Assembly (NCBI GenBank): GCA_025054835.1
Contig: JANWZQ010000148.1
Location: 1 to 63,521 of the forward strand
DNA length: 63,521 nucleotides
Direction: 5' to 3'
Origin: Chthonomonadaceae bacterium
Lineage (GTDB): Bacteria; Armatimonadota; Chthonomonadetes; Chthonomonadales; Chthonomonadaceae
Under the pieces are notes generated by a model that saw nothing but the letters and a program-made list of their open reading frames with translations, was not told the DNA's origin and searched no databases. Both the position numbers and the translations under genes were made by a program. Below are positions 37,409-46,558 of this stretch, one piece after another. How positions within the stretch are numbered: position 1 is the first letter of the stretch; each line of letters opens with the position of its first letter.

Positions 37409-38078
37409 AGCGTTCTTCAAGGGGTTGATCGACGGGCCGCAGGTTCCGGCAGGAATGCTGCTGCTGCGGCTCCTGCTGGCCGGTGCGCTGGGAGGCGTGG
37501 TCACCGGCATCTACGTGTGGACCCATCGTCGGGATGGAACGCTGGTGCCCGGTTTTCTTTCCACGCTGGTGCTGCTGTCCATCCTGATCGCGATGGTGAC
37601 ACAGGTGATCGGGGACAACGTGGCGCGCGCTTTCAGTCTTGTCGGTGCACTCTCCATTGTGCGGTTTCGCACCGTGGTGGAAGACACTCGCGACACAGCG
37701 TTTGTGATCTGCGCCGTGGTGGTGGGAATGGCGGTCGGTGCGGGGCACCCGGAGGTCGCCCTGATGGGCCTGCCAGTGGTTGGAGTGGCAGCCGCAGCCC
37801 TGCGTCCGCGCGCTCTCCACACGGATGCAGGGCACGCGGCTTACTGGAACGTCAGCATACGTACCGGCCTGGGAGCATCACAGGATGAGCAGCTGGCAGA
37901 TCTCCTGGCACAACACTGCCTGGAGTACCGCTTGCAGGCCGTGCTGACCAGCAGGCAGGGGGCCGCACGAGAGTTGCTGTACCGCGTGCGATTGCGCCCG
38001 CAGGTGCGCCCCATGGATCTGTTCGACGCGTTGAACCTGCAGGAAGGAGTGCAGTACGTGGAGCTGCGCGAGGGATAA
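37401..38078 (+). CDS. DUF4956 membrane protein, VTC partner
   Basis: A 225-residue protein with about four transmembrane segments in the first 130 residues, starting with LLLRLLLAGALGGVVTGIYV. The DUF4956 signature is visible as ARAFSLVGALSIVRFRTVVEDTRD. The C-terminal cytosolic domain has a ferredoxin-like pattern (YRLQAVLTSR, ELLYRVRLRP). It overlaps the polyphosphate polymerase gene by eight bases and is taken to be its membrane anchor or channel partner. No CotH-like kinase or other frequently associated gene is present. Confidence 0.88.
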   Translation: MPEAFFKGLIDGPQVPAGMLLLRLLLAGALGGVVTGIYVWTHRRDGTLVPGFLSTLVLLSILIAMVTQVIGDNVARAFSLVGALSIVRFRTVVEDTRDTAFVICAVVVGMAVGAGHPEVALMGLPVVGVAAAALRPRALHTDAGHAAYWNVSIRTGLGASQDEQLADLLAQHCLEYRLQAVLTSRQGAARELLYRVRLRPQVRPMDLFDALNLQEGVQYVELREG

Positions 38079-38090
38079 CCGGCGTCGGAA

Positions 38091-38675
38091 CTACGTGTAA
38101 CTGCTGCCGGGCGTGTGGAGCGGGATCTGCCGGGAGCAGAGAGGGCACTCCTCGGGGGCATAGGTGACGGCGTGCACGGTGAGCAACGCTTCCAGTCGAT
38201 GCCCGATCACCACGTTGCCGCCGCTCCGATCCACCAGCACCGCTGCACCGACGATCCGGGCCTCATGGCGTTCTGCCAGTTGCACGCACTCCCGGAGCGC
38301 GCCTCCCGTGGTGAGGACGTCATCCACAAGAAGCGTGCGCGTGCCGGGCGGCAGTTGAAGCCCGCGCCGCAGAGTGCGCTCGCCCATCTCTTTTTCGGCA
38401 TAAAGAGCACGCACGCCCAGCTGTCGGGCCACTTCAAACGCAATCAAAATGCCCCCGGTGGTAGGACCCAGCACAACCTCCACGCCGTCGTCACGATAAC
38501 GGCGCGCGATCTCGGCGCAGAGGCGCTCCACGTGATGCGGCCACTGCAGAACCCAGAACTTCTCCCAGTACTCAGCGCTGTGGCGCCCGGAAGAGAGGCG
38601 AAAGTGCCCGTTCAGGAGCGCACCGGCATCGAGAAATATCTGGCGGACCTCTTCAGCAGTCAACACCGTTGCCAT
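38091..38675 (-). CDS. pyrE: Orotate phosphoribosyltransferase
   Basis: A 194-residue PyrE catalysing orotate + PRPP to OMP in pyrimidine synthesis. The PRPP loop is VVLGPTTGGILIAFEVARQL and LLVDDVLTTGGALRECVQLA, with DD of the DVLTTGG signature; HFRLSSGRHSAEYWEKFW is the N-terminal orotate-side segment. A CPLC pair near the C-terminus is a feature of one branch of the family. No Shine-Dalgarno is visible before ATG 38675. It stands alone without other pyr genes. The 66-base leader carries an intrinsic-terminator-like hairpin listed separately. Confidence 0.94.
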   Translation of the reverse strand: MATVLTAEEVRQIFLDAGALLNGHFRLSSGRHSAEYWEKFWVLQWPHHVERLCAEIARRYRDDGVEVVLGPTTGGILIAFEVARQLGVRALYAEKEMGERTLRRGLQLPPGTRTLLVDDVLTTGGALRECVQLAERHEARIVGAAVLVDRSGGNVVIGHRLEALLTVHAVTYAPEECPLCSRQIPLHTPGSSYT

Positions 38676-38692
38676 TGCGTTGCCAGCAGGAG

Positions 38693-38735
38693 AAAAACGC
38701 TGCCGGGTAGGACAACACCGATGAAGCCGGCAGCG
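38693..38735 (-). terminator. Intrinsic terminator in the pyrE leader (attenuator candidate)
   Basis: Read leftward, CGCTGCCGG (38735-38727) pairs with CCGGCAGCG (38706-38698) and TTTTT follows at 38697-38693, which ends 18 bases before the pyrE start codon. No leftward gene lies upstream, because the next gene is divergent, so the hairpin lies within the pyrE leader itself. Confidence 0.75.
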
Positions 38736-38747
38736 CTGTTGCGCCAT

Positions 38748-38777
38748 AGTATGGAGGATGACCGGAGAAATTGTCAA
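38748..38777 (-). promoter_or_regulatory. pyrE promoter
   Basis: On the minus strand TTGACA (38777-38772), an 18-bp spacer and CATACT (38753-38748) resemble a sigma-70 promoter. The predicted start near 38741 gives a leader of about 66 bases that contains the terminator hairpin. The -35 box lies inside the 5' region of the divergent dioxygenase gene. Confidence 0.7.
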
Positions 38778-38789
38778 CAGGAGGAGCCG

Positions 38790-39575
38790 ATGTCCTTTCG
38801 CTACACCGAGCGTCATCGAGAAGAGTATCTGTGGCAGGGATACACCGTTTTGCGCGGGGTGATCCCGGCCCGTCTGCTGACCGACCTGCGCCGGGAAACG
38901 GATAAGGCGCGTGCGATTGCCCGCCGGTTGCACGGGCCACAGGCGCAACGATTGCAACCCGTGTACGCCTACGAGGAGTTGAACGCGCAGGTGTTCCGGG
39001 ACTTTCTGGAGCTGGAGGGGTTGCGCGCCACGGTCGAGGGCATTCTGGGCAAGGAGCACCATGCTAGCGAGATCATGGGCGTGCTGCTGGAGCCTGCGGA
39101 GCGCGCGTGGTGCACGCACTGGCATCGCGACTGGGGATACAACGTGCCGCATGTGAACCTGGACGTGTTCTTCGAGGCCGTGAAAAACCTGCGAATGTTC
39201 AACCAGTTGAACGCGGCCCTGTACGAGGATCACTCCCTCTGGGTCGTTCCCGGAAGCCACAATCGTCGGGATACGCCCGGGGAGCGCGCGGTGTTCCCGG
39301 TGGTGCCGCCTCCGGGGCCGGAGCTGCCGGAGGACATGACTGCCGAGGAGCGTGAGCTAGCCTGCCTCACTTATGCGCGCCGGATGCCGGGCGCCGTGAA
39401 CGTAGGCCTGTTCGCAGGGGACGTGGCTTTCTATCGCTCGTGTCAGTGGCATCTGGGCAGCTACGTGCCCTACGTGCGACGGGCCACATTGCACGATGGT
39501 TTCTACTGTGCCGAAGATGACGCGTGGCGGGAGCAGGTACGACGATGGCAGGCAGAGGCGAGGAGCAGAGAGTAA
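38790..39575 (+). CDS. Phytanoyl-CoA dioxygenase (PhyH) family protein
   Basis: A 261-residue Fe(II)/2-oxoglutarate oxygenase of the PhyH fold. The HxD of the iron facial triad is in THWHRDWGYN, and the distal His is likely in SCQWHLGSY after a GDVAFYR segment; an Arg for 2-oxoglutarate is expected near YVRRATLH. The ATG at 38790 follows AGGAGG. Phytanoyl-CoA-type oxygenases are numerous in Armatimonadota and Planctomycetes, with diverse, mostly unknown substrates. It ends before a strong hairpin at 39661. Confidence 0.9.
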   Translation: MSFRYTERHREEYLWQGYTVLRGVIPARLLTDLRRETDKARAIARRLHGPQAQRLQPVYAYEELNAQVFRDFLELEGLRATVEGILGKEHHASEIMGVLLEPAERAWCTHWHRDWGYNVPHVNLDVFFEAVKNLRMFNQLNAALYEDHSLWVVPGSHNRRDTPGERAVFPVVPPPGPELPEDMTAEERELACLTYARRMPGAVNVGLFAGDVAFYRSCQWHLGSYVPYVRRATLHDGFYCAEDDAWREQVRRWQAEARSRE

Positions 39576-39660
39576 ATGCGCGCTCTCCTGCCAGCACTGG
39601 TGCCGGGTCCATCTTCTTCTTCGTGAGGACGCGTTCGTACCGACGGTACCGGAAGAGACG

Positions 39661-39698
39661 CCATCGCCCGCCTCCGGGAATACGGAAGCGGGCGATGG
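39661..39698. terminator. Terminator hairpin between dioxygenase and ahcY
   Basis: CCATCGCCCGC (39661-39671) pairs perfectly with GCGGGCGATGG (39688-39698), with an additional TCC/GGA pair inside. It lies between the convergent ends of the dioxygenase and ahcY genes and can stop transcription from either side, although the T-tract is short. Confidence 0.75.
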
Positions 39699-39722
39699 TT
39701 CCTGCGTGCGCCCTGACGGAGG

Positions 39723-41150
<1,428 letters not shown>

Positions 41151-41171
41151 GTTTCGCGTACCTCCGCCTTT

Positions 41172-41200
41172 ATTATAGCACAGTATATTCGAGAATCATG
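41172..41200 (-). promoter_or_regulatory. ahcY promoter
   Basis: A perfect TATAAT -10 box reads on the minus strand at 41177-41172. The -35 position (41200-41195), 17 bp away, reads CATGAT, which is weak and falls inside the dyad, so activity may depend on the state of the bound regulator. Confidence 0.7.
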
Positions 41201-41211
41201 ATGCATTGATA
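41186..41211. promoter_or_regulatory. Inverted repeat, candidate operator of the SahR-like regulator
   Basis: A 26-bp imperfect dyad with the perfect core ATCATGAT (41195-41202), symmetric outer ends TAT/ATA and matching single positions between. It covers the ahcY -35 region and lies between the two divergent promoters. ArsR-family regulators bind palindromes of this size. Confidence 0.7.
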
Positions 41212-41216
41212 AATTT

Positions 41217-41246
41217 TTGCCAGCCGCCGGGCGTTCCGGTCATAAT
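41217..41246 (+). promoter_or_regulatory. Promoter of the ArsR-methyltransferase gene (leaderless)
   Basis: TTGCCA (41217-41222), an 18-bp spacer and CATAAT (41241-41246). Transcription would start near 41253, adjacent to the ATG at 41254, and no ribosome site is present, so the mRNA is predicted to be leaderless. Confidence 0.6.
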
Positions 41247-41253
41247 AATCGGC

Positions 41254-42219
41254 ATGGAAGTGCTGAAAATGTTGCGATTGCTGAGCGACCCGGGGCGCGT
41301 GCGGGTGCTACGCCTGCTGGCACAGGAGGAGCTGAGCGTGGCCGAGCTGCAGGAGATCCTGGGCATGGGGCAGAGCCGGATCTCGATGCAACTGGCTCAG
41401 CTGCGGCAGGCCGGACTGGTCGCGGTGCGCCGATCCGGGCAGAAAAGTCTATACCGGATGACCCTGCCTGCCGGCGTGCAGGCCCTCGTGCGCGAAGTGC
41501 TGGAGCGCAGCAAGGAGGAAATCCCCCGGAGTGCGGAAGATGACGAGGGACTGCAACTGGTGCTGGAACGGCGCAGAGACCACCTGCGTAACTACTTCGA
41601 CGCGCTGGCGGGCCGGTTCGGGCGCCACTACGTGCCGGGGCGCAGCTGGAAAGCGCTCTCCGAGATGCTGCTGTACCTGTTGCCCCCGCTGGTGATTGCC
41701 GATATCGGTGCCGGGGAGGCAACGATCTCACTCCTGCTAGCACGATCCGCCAGAAAAGTTATCGCGGTGGACAGCTCCCGCCGCATGGTGGAGTACGGCC
41801 GCAGCCTGGCAGAACGGCATGGGATTGCCAATCTGGACTACCGGCCGGGTGACATGGAAGACCTGCCAATCGAAGAGGCAGAGGTCGACGTGGCGTTGCT
41901 GCACCAGACGTTGCATCACGCGTTGCATCCGGACCGTGCGCTGGCGGAAGCGTGGCGCGTGTTGCGACCCGGCGGACGTGTGATCGTTCTGGACCTCCTG
42001 AAACACGATGTGGAAGCCGCACGGGAGCTGTATGGCGACATCTGGCCGGGGTTCTCGCAGGCGGAACTGGCCGGGATGCTGCGAGAGCAGGGTTTCGCAT
42101 GTATCGATGTGGCTATCGTGGACCGGGGCACGGAGCAGCCGCGCTTCGACACGTTGCTGGCGGTCGGAGTGAAACCTGTCGGCGCAGAAGGGTGTGTCTC
42201 AAACCAGAGCGCGACTTGA
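41254..42219 (+). CDS. ArsR-family regulator fused to a SAM-dependent methyltransferase (SahR-like)
   Basis: A 321-residue two-domain protein. Residues about 5-80 form an ArsR winged helix (ILGMGQSRISMQLAQLRQAG is the recognition helix region). Residues about 140-245 form a class I methyltransferase with motif I IADIGAGEATISLLL, and the acidic residue of motif II in VIAVDSSRRM. The fusion and its position back to back with ahcY match SahR, the repressor of SAH recycling genes in Proteobacteria, which senses SAH. The start at 41254 has no Shine-Dalgarno and the upstream promoter leaves no leader. A longer TTG start at 41206 would overlap the dyad. Confidence 0.85.
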   Translation: MEVLKMLRLLSDPGRVRVLRLLAQEELSVAELQEILGMGQSRISMQLAQLRQAGLVAVRRSGQKSLYRMTLPAGVQALVREVLERSKEEIPRSAEDDEGLQLVLERRRDHLRNYFDALAGRFGRHYVPGRSWKALSEMLLYLLPPLVIADIGAGEATISLLLARSARKVIAVDSSRRMVEYGRSLAERHGIANLDYRPGDMEDLPIEEAEVDVALLHQTLHHALHPDRALAEAWRVLRPGGRVIVLDLLKHDVEAARELYGDIWPGFSQAELAGMLREQGFACIDVAIVDRGTEQPRFDTLLAVGVKPVGAEGCVSNQSAT

Positions 42220-42244
42220 TGCAGATACCCCCGGGGGGTATAAT
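42216..42244 (+). promoter_or_regulatory. Promoter of the copper operon
   Basis: TTGATG (42216-42221), a 17-bp spacer and a perfect TATAAT (42239-42244). The CsoR-type palindrome lies within the spacer and touches the -10 box. Confidence 0.85.
42225..42241. promoter_or_regulatory. CsoR-type operator
   Basis: A perfect 17-bp palindrome, ATACCCCC-G-GGGGGTAT. This GC-core, AT-flank form is the known operator style of copper-responsive CsoR repressors. Its location over the spacer and -10 box predicts that apo-CsoR blocks polymerase binding and Cu(I) releases it. Confidence 0.88.
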
Positions 42245-42275
42245 AAAGCGCAACGTTGTGTGCCAGAGGCGGAGT

Positions 42276-42566
42276 ATGGACACCGAGCAACGCCAGCAGT
42301 ACCTGATGCGCCTGAACCGGATTGCCGGGCAGGTGAACGGGATCCAGAAGATGGTGCAGGAAGATCGCTATTGCGTGGACATCCTGACGCAGATTGCTGC
42401 TGTGCGCTCTGCGCTGGACGCGCTGGGCGTGGAGTTACTGGTGCAGCACCTGCAGTCGTGTGTGATCGGACACGGCACCGGAACAGAGCACCCCTGCGCC
42501 ACGCCAATGACCGCGCAGGAGCTGGTCCAGGAAGTCCGAACCGTGCTCCACCGCTTTCTGAAGTAA
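42276..42566 (+). CDS. csoR: Copper-sensing repressor CsoR (DUF156)
   Basis: A 96-residue four-helix repressor of the CsoR/RcnR family. The Cu(I) ligands Cys-His-Cys are visible: C in DRYCVDIL, then H and C in QHLQSCV. RLNRIAGQVNGIQKMV is the characteristic basic first helix. It is the first gene of csoR-copZ-copA and has a perfect operator and promoter just upstream. The start at 42276 gives the family's usual length. It is expected to repress its own operon until Cu(I) binds. Confidence 0.95.
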   Translation: MDTEQRQQYLMRLNRIAGQVNGIQKMVQEDRYCVDILTQIAAVRSALDALGVELLVQHLQSCVIGHGTGTEHPCATPMTAQELVQEVRTVLHRFLK

Positions 42567-42602
42567 GCGTGTTTGTGTGGCATGCAGAAGGAGGCCATTG
42601 TC

Positions 42603-42830
42603 ATGCAGACGACCACCGTATATGCCCCGGACATCGAGTGCGAGGGATGTGCGAACGCGATCCGCAGAGCTGTGGGAGGTCTCGCAGGGGTTCTGGAGGT
42701 GCAGGTGAATGTCACGGCCAGAACCGTGTCGGTGCGCCACAACGCGGAGGTGGCACGCGAGACCCTTGTGGCGGCACTGGAGCGAGCCGGCTTCCCGGTC
42801 TGTGAAGCGACTCCTTCCCCGGAAAGCTGA
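42603..42830 (+). CDS. copZ: Heavy-metal-associated domain copper chaperone (CopZ-like)
   Basis: A 75-residue ferredoxin-like HMA protein. The metal site is CEGC (family pattern MxCxxC, here IECEGCANAIRRAVG with an acidic replacement before the first Cys). The rest has the beta-alpha-beta pattern of HMA domains (VLEVQVNVTARTVSVRH). It would carry Cu(I) to CopA in the cytosol. The ATG at 42603 follows GGAGG at 8 bp. It is followed by copA 12 bp after its stop. Confidence 0.92.
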   Translation: MQTTTVYAPDIECEGCANAIRRAVGGLAGVLEVQVNVTARTVSVRHNAEVARETLVAALERAGFPVCEATPSPES

Positions 42831-42842
42831 TTGAGGCTGGCA

Positions 42843-45170
42843 GTGAGCGCGCATGAACGTGTACACGGCATGGCCCCGTCTCCGGCAGCAGAACCGGAAA
42901 CATCGGTAGCGCGTGCCGAGCTTGTCATCACGGGAATGACCTGTGCTGCCTGCGCCCGCCGCATCGAGCGGCAGCTGAGCCGGGTGCCCGGAGTGCGACA
43001 GGCCGGCGTCAACTATGCCACAGCACGGGCTACCGTGGAGTACGAGAACGGAGTGGCGGACCTGCCCCGGCTGATCCAGACCATAGAGGCAACCGGCTAC
43101 GGTGCCTGTGCACTGCCCGGGAGCGAGGAAGAGGTTGTAGCGGACCCGGAGCAGACAGCGATCCGGGACCTGCGCCGGCGGTTCCTGGTAGCAGCGTTGC
43201 TGTCGCTGCCTGTTCTGATGATCGCGATGTCGCACGGGCGGGTTCCATGGCTGCACTTTTCCGGGGTGAACTACCTGCAACTGGTGTTGACCACACCGGT
43301 GGTCTGGTACGGGGGCAGTCCTTTTTATCGAGCGGCGTGGAAGGCGTTGCGGCATCGTGCCGCGGACATGAACACATTGATCGCGGTGGGTACCGGGGCA
43401 GCCTATCTGTACTCACTGGTAGTGACGTTCTTTCCACACAGTCTCGCTGCGATAGCCGCCACGTCCGGGCATCATGCCGGCACAGCAGGTGGCGACGTCC
43501 CGGTCTACTACGAGTCGGCCGCGATGATCCTGACGCTGGTGCTGGCCGGGCGTCTGATGGAGGCACGCGCCCGGGCCGGGACGTACGCGGCGATCCGCCG
43601 GTTGATGGACCTGCAGGTACGTACCGCACGGGTGATGCGTGACGGGCAGGAGGCCGAGATCCCGGTGGAGGCTGTGGCGCCCGGCGACATCGTGCTGGTG
43701 CGCCCCGGAGAGAAGATCCCGGTGGATGGCGTGATCCTGGACGGCTGTTCGTCGGTGGATGAGGCGATGCTCACGGGCGAGAGCCTGCCAGTCGATAAAC
43801 AACCGGGGGATGCGGTGTTCGGTGGAACGCTCAACCGGATGGGCGCGTTCCGATTCCGGGCCACAAAAGTGGGGCGAGACACTGCTCTGCAACAGATCAT
43901 CCGTCTGGTACAGGAGGCGCAGGGTTCGCGCGCGCCGATTGCGCGTCTGGCCGACACCGTCAGTGGCCTCTTCACCCCGCTGGTGCTGGCGCTCGCGGCT
44001 CTCACATGCGCGCTCTGGTACCTGCTGACTCCGGGACCGGAACGTCTCACGCTGGCCCTGGTCAGCAGTGTTTCCGTGTTGATCATCGCCTGTCCATGCG
44101 CCCTGGGACTGGCGACGCCAACGGCCATTCTGGTAGCAACCGGGAGAGGAGCGGAACTGGGGGTCCTGATCAAAGGCGGGGAAGTACTGGAGACCGCGCA
44201 TCGAGTGCAGGTGATGGTGCTGGACAAGACGGGTACGCTCACGCAGGGACGCCCGGCGCTCACGGATGTGTTCCCTGCTGCCGGGTGGACGGAAGCGCGC
44301 TTGCTGCAGCTGGCCGCCTCTGCAGAACGGAGCAGCGAACACCCGATCGGAGAGGCCATCGTGCGTGCCGCGCAGGAGCGCGACCTGTCACTGGCGGACG
44401 CCGCGAACTTCCAAGCAACAACCGGGCACGGTGTGGAGGCCGAGGTAGAAGGACACCGGGTGCGTATCGGCAACCGGCGGATGCTGGCCGGGCATGGCCT
44501 GTCTCCGGAGGCACTGCTGGCGCAGGAGGAGCGCTGTGCTGCAGAGGGCCGGACACCCGTGTATGTGGCTGTGGATGGGCAGCTGGCAGGAATACTCACC
44601 GTTGCAGACCCGGTGCGACCGGAAGCGCCAGCAGCCATACGGGCGCTGCAACGCCAGGGAATCGAGGTAATCATGATTACCGGGGATAACCCGTGTGTGG
44701 CGCAGGCAGTGGCCCGGCAGCTGGGCATTTCCCGCGTGCTGGCAGAAGTCCTGCCAGAGGGCAAGGTGGCGGAGATCCGGCGATTGCAACAGGCCGGTAA
44801 GATCGTGGGCATGGTGGGGGATGGGATCAACGACGCGCCCGCACTGGCACAGGCCGACGTGGGCATCGCTATCGGTGCGGGCACGGATGTGGCACTGGAG
44901 GCGGCAGACATCACACTCATCCGGAGTGATCTGCGCGATGTGGTGGTCGCTGTGGCGCTGTCCCGGGCGACGTTGCGCATCATCCGGCAGAACCTCGTCT
45001 GGGCATTCCTCTACAATTTCCTCAGTCTTCCTGTGGCCGCAGGGATGTTCTATCCGTGGACGGGCTGGCTGCTGTCGCCCATGCTGGCCAGTGCAGCCAT
45101 GTCCCTCTCCAGCCTGTCCGTGGTGGCTAACAGCCTGCGGTTGCGCCACTTTCGATCGACGTTGACATGA
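42843..45170 (+). CDS. copA: Copper-translocating P1B-type ATPase
   Basis: A roughly 775-residue P1B-1 ATPase exporting Cu(I). One N-terminal HMA domain has the motif [12 protein letters not shown]. The core includes the phosphatase motif TGES ([11 protein letters not shown]), the transport-site [12 protein letters not shown], the phosphorylated Asp in VLDKTGTLT, the HP pair [10 protein letters not shown] and [18 protein letters not shown], with eight predicted membrane segments. The start is uncertain: GTG 42843 has TGAGG 6 bases upstream, TTG 42831 directly abuts the copZ stop, and ATG 42870 is possible. It completes the csoR-copZ-copA operon. Confidence 0.95.
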   Translation: MSAHERVHGMAPSPAAEPETSVARAELVITGMTCAACARRIERQLSRVPGVRQAGVNYATARATVEYENGVADLPRLIQTIEATGYGACALPGSEEEVVADPEQTAIRDLRRRFLVAALLSLPVLMIAMSHGRVPWLHFSGVNYLQLVLTTPVVWYGGSPFYRAAWKALRHRAADMNTLIAVGTGAAYLYSLVVTFFPHSLAAIAATSGHHAGTAGGDVPVYYESAAMILTLVLAGRLMEARARAGTYAAIRRLMDLQVRTARVMRDGQEAEIPVEAVAPGDIVLVRPGEKIPVDGVILDGCSSVDEAMLTGESLPVDKQPGDAVFGGTLNRMGAFRFRATKVGRDTALQQIIRLVQEAQGSRAPIARLADTVSGLFTPLVLALAALTCALWYLLTPGPERLTLALVSSVSVLIIACPCALGLATPTAILVATGRGAELGVLIKGGEVLETAHRVQVMVLDKTGTLTQGRPALTDVFPAAGWTEARLLQLAASAERSSEHPIGEAIVRAAQERDLSLADAANFQATTGHGVEAEVEGHRVRIGNRRMLAGHGLSPEALLAQEERCAAEGRTPVYVAVDGQLAGILTVADPVRPEAPAAIRALQRQGIEVIMITGDNPCVAQAVARQLGISRVLAEVLPEGKVAEIRRLQQAGKIVGMVGDGINDAPALAQADVGIAIGAGTDVALEAADITLIRSDLRDVVVAVALSRATLRIIRQNLVWAFLYNFLSLPVAAGMFYPWTGWLLSPMLASAAMSLSSLSVVANSLRLRHFRSTLT

Positions 45171-45196
45171 GGCAGAACGGTACGGCTGCTGCGCGT

Positions 45197-45225
45197 TTGA
45201 CGCCTGCCGGGCGCTATGTTATAAT
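45197..45225 (+). promoter_or_regulatory. Promoter of the GspE/PilB-like gene
   Basis: TTGACG (45197-45202), a 17-bp spacer and a perfect TATAAT (45220-45225). Predicted transcription start near 45232, leaving a 5' leader of about 67 bases. Confidence 0.88.
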
Positions 45226-45240
45226 TCCTGAACATGAGAG

Positions 45241-45268
45241 GGCCGGCATAGCGCCAGGAACGCCGGCC
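45241..45268 (+). other. Leader hairpin of the GspE/PilB-like gene
   Basis: GGCCGGC (45241-45247) and GCCGGCC (45262-45268) form a seven-pair stem with a 14-base loop. It overlaps a five-codon frame starting at ATG 45234 (MRGPA, stop 45249-45251) two bases after the predicted transcription start. No T-run follows. Confidence 0.5.
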
Positions 45269-45298
45269 TGCTGACTTGCTGGAAGGAGCGGGACGTTC

Positions 45299-46558
45299 AT
45301 GACACAGGTGGGTGTGCGAGGGCCGCAACAGTTCAAGTTGATCATTCGCCAGGACGGAGTCGCGCGCGAGATGGGGGGCGAGCTGACCGAGGCCGTCAGC
45401 GCGGTGGACTACCTGCTGAAGAAAGCGCTCGACCTGGGGGCTTCGGATGTGCATCTGCAACCGGAGCGCGGGCGTCTGCTCGTCCGGTATCGTATCGACG
45501 GGGTGATGCACGACGTCGGGCAGTACAGCCCGGACATCATCCCCAACATCATTGCGCGTCTGAAGCTGGCCGCCGGGATGCACATCGATGAGCGACGCGA
45601 ACCCCAGGATGGGCGTCTGGACATGGAGTACGGCACGCGCAAGTTAAGCGCGCGCATGTCCTGCCTGCCGATGCTGAACGGAGAGAAGATCGTGATGCGC
45701 CTGCTCGATCCGGTGGGCGCTAAGGTGGAGCTGGAAAAACTGGGCATGCCCCCGGACGTGCTGAAGAAGTGGACCAGCGTGGTGCAGTCCTCCTACGGGA
45801 TGGTGCTGGTCACAGGGCCGACCGGAAGTGGTAAGACCTCCACGCTGTATGCATCCATCAACAAGCTGGATCGCGAACGGCGCAACATTGTGACCGTGGA
45901 GGACCCGGTAGAGTACGAGTTCTCGGACCATATCACGCAGGTGCAGGTGACCGAGCGTATGACGTTCCCCCGGGTGATGCGCGCGTTCCTGCGGCAGGAC
46001 CCGGATGTGATGCTGGTGGGCGAGATGCGGGACCCGGAGTCGCTCTCCATCGGGATCCAGGCCGCGCTGACCGGGCACCTGGTGCTGTCATCCCTGCATA
46101 CCAACAACGCCATTGAGACCATCGGACGCATGATCGATATGGGGGCAGAGCCCTACCTGATCGCCTCGACGTTACAGGGGGTGATGGCACAGCGCCTGGT
46201 GCGCACCATCTGCACACGGTGCAAGCGTCCGTACCAGCCGGACCCGGATGAGCTGATCGAGATTGGCCTGGATCCGGCCCGCGTCCAGGGCTTCACGTTC
46301 TACAAGGGAGCGGGTTGCGAGGAGTGCCGTAACACCGGGTTCCGGGGGCGGATCGGATTGTTCGAAATCATCGTCAGCACACCGGAACTGCGCGAGATGA
46401 TCGCCCGGCGCGCCAGTGTGGCCGACATCACCCAGTACGTGCGGACCAAACAACAGATGCGCACCATGCTCGAGGACGGCTATCAGAAGATCGCTCAGGG
46501 GGTCACCACGCCCAAGGAGGTGTTCACCGCGGTCTACTCCACCATGTCGGTCGGTTGA
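45299..46558 (+). CDS. GspE/PilB family secretion/pilus ATPase, short N-terminus
   Basis: A 419-residue hexameric ATPase of the type II secretion or type IV pilus family. Walker A is GPTGSGKT, the Asp box LDRERRNIVTVEDPVEYEF, and the Walker B-like segment follows as DVMLVGEMRDPESL with HTNNAIETIGR (His box). The zinc tetracysteine motif is split as CTRC and CEEC (ICTRCKRPY...GCEECRNTGFRGR), which places it in the GspE/PilB branch rather than PilT. It lacks the usual N-terminal domain of about 150 residues. GGAAGGAG precedes ATG 45299. It is unlinked to other pilus genes and its 3' end overlaps the CDF gene by 25 bp on the other strand. Confidence 0.93.
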   Translation: MTQVGVRGPQQFKLIIRQDGVAREMGGELTEAVSAVDYLLKKALDLGASDVHLQPERGRLLVRYRIDGVMHDVGQYSPDIIPNIIARLKLAAGMHIDERREPQDGRLDMEYGTRKLSARMSCLPMLNGEKIVMRLLDPVGAKVELEKLGMPPDVLKKWTSVVQSSYGMVLVTGPTGSGKTSTLYASINKLDRERRNIVTVEDPVEYEFSDHITQVQVTERMTFPRVMRAFLRQDPDVMLVGEMRDPESLSIGIQAALTGHLVLSSLHTNNAIETIGRMIDMGAEPYLIASTLQGVMAQRLVRTICTRCKRPYQPDPDELIEIGLDPARVQGFTFYKGAGCEECRNTGFRGRIGLFEIIVSTPELREMIARRASVADITQYVRTKQQMRTMLEDGYQKIAQGVTTPKEVFTAVYSTMSVG

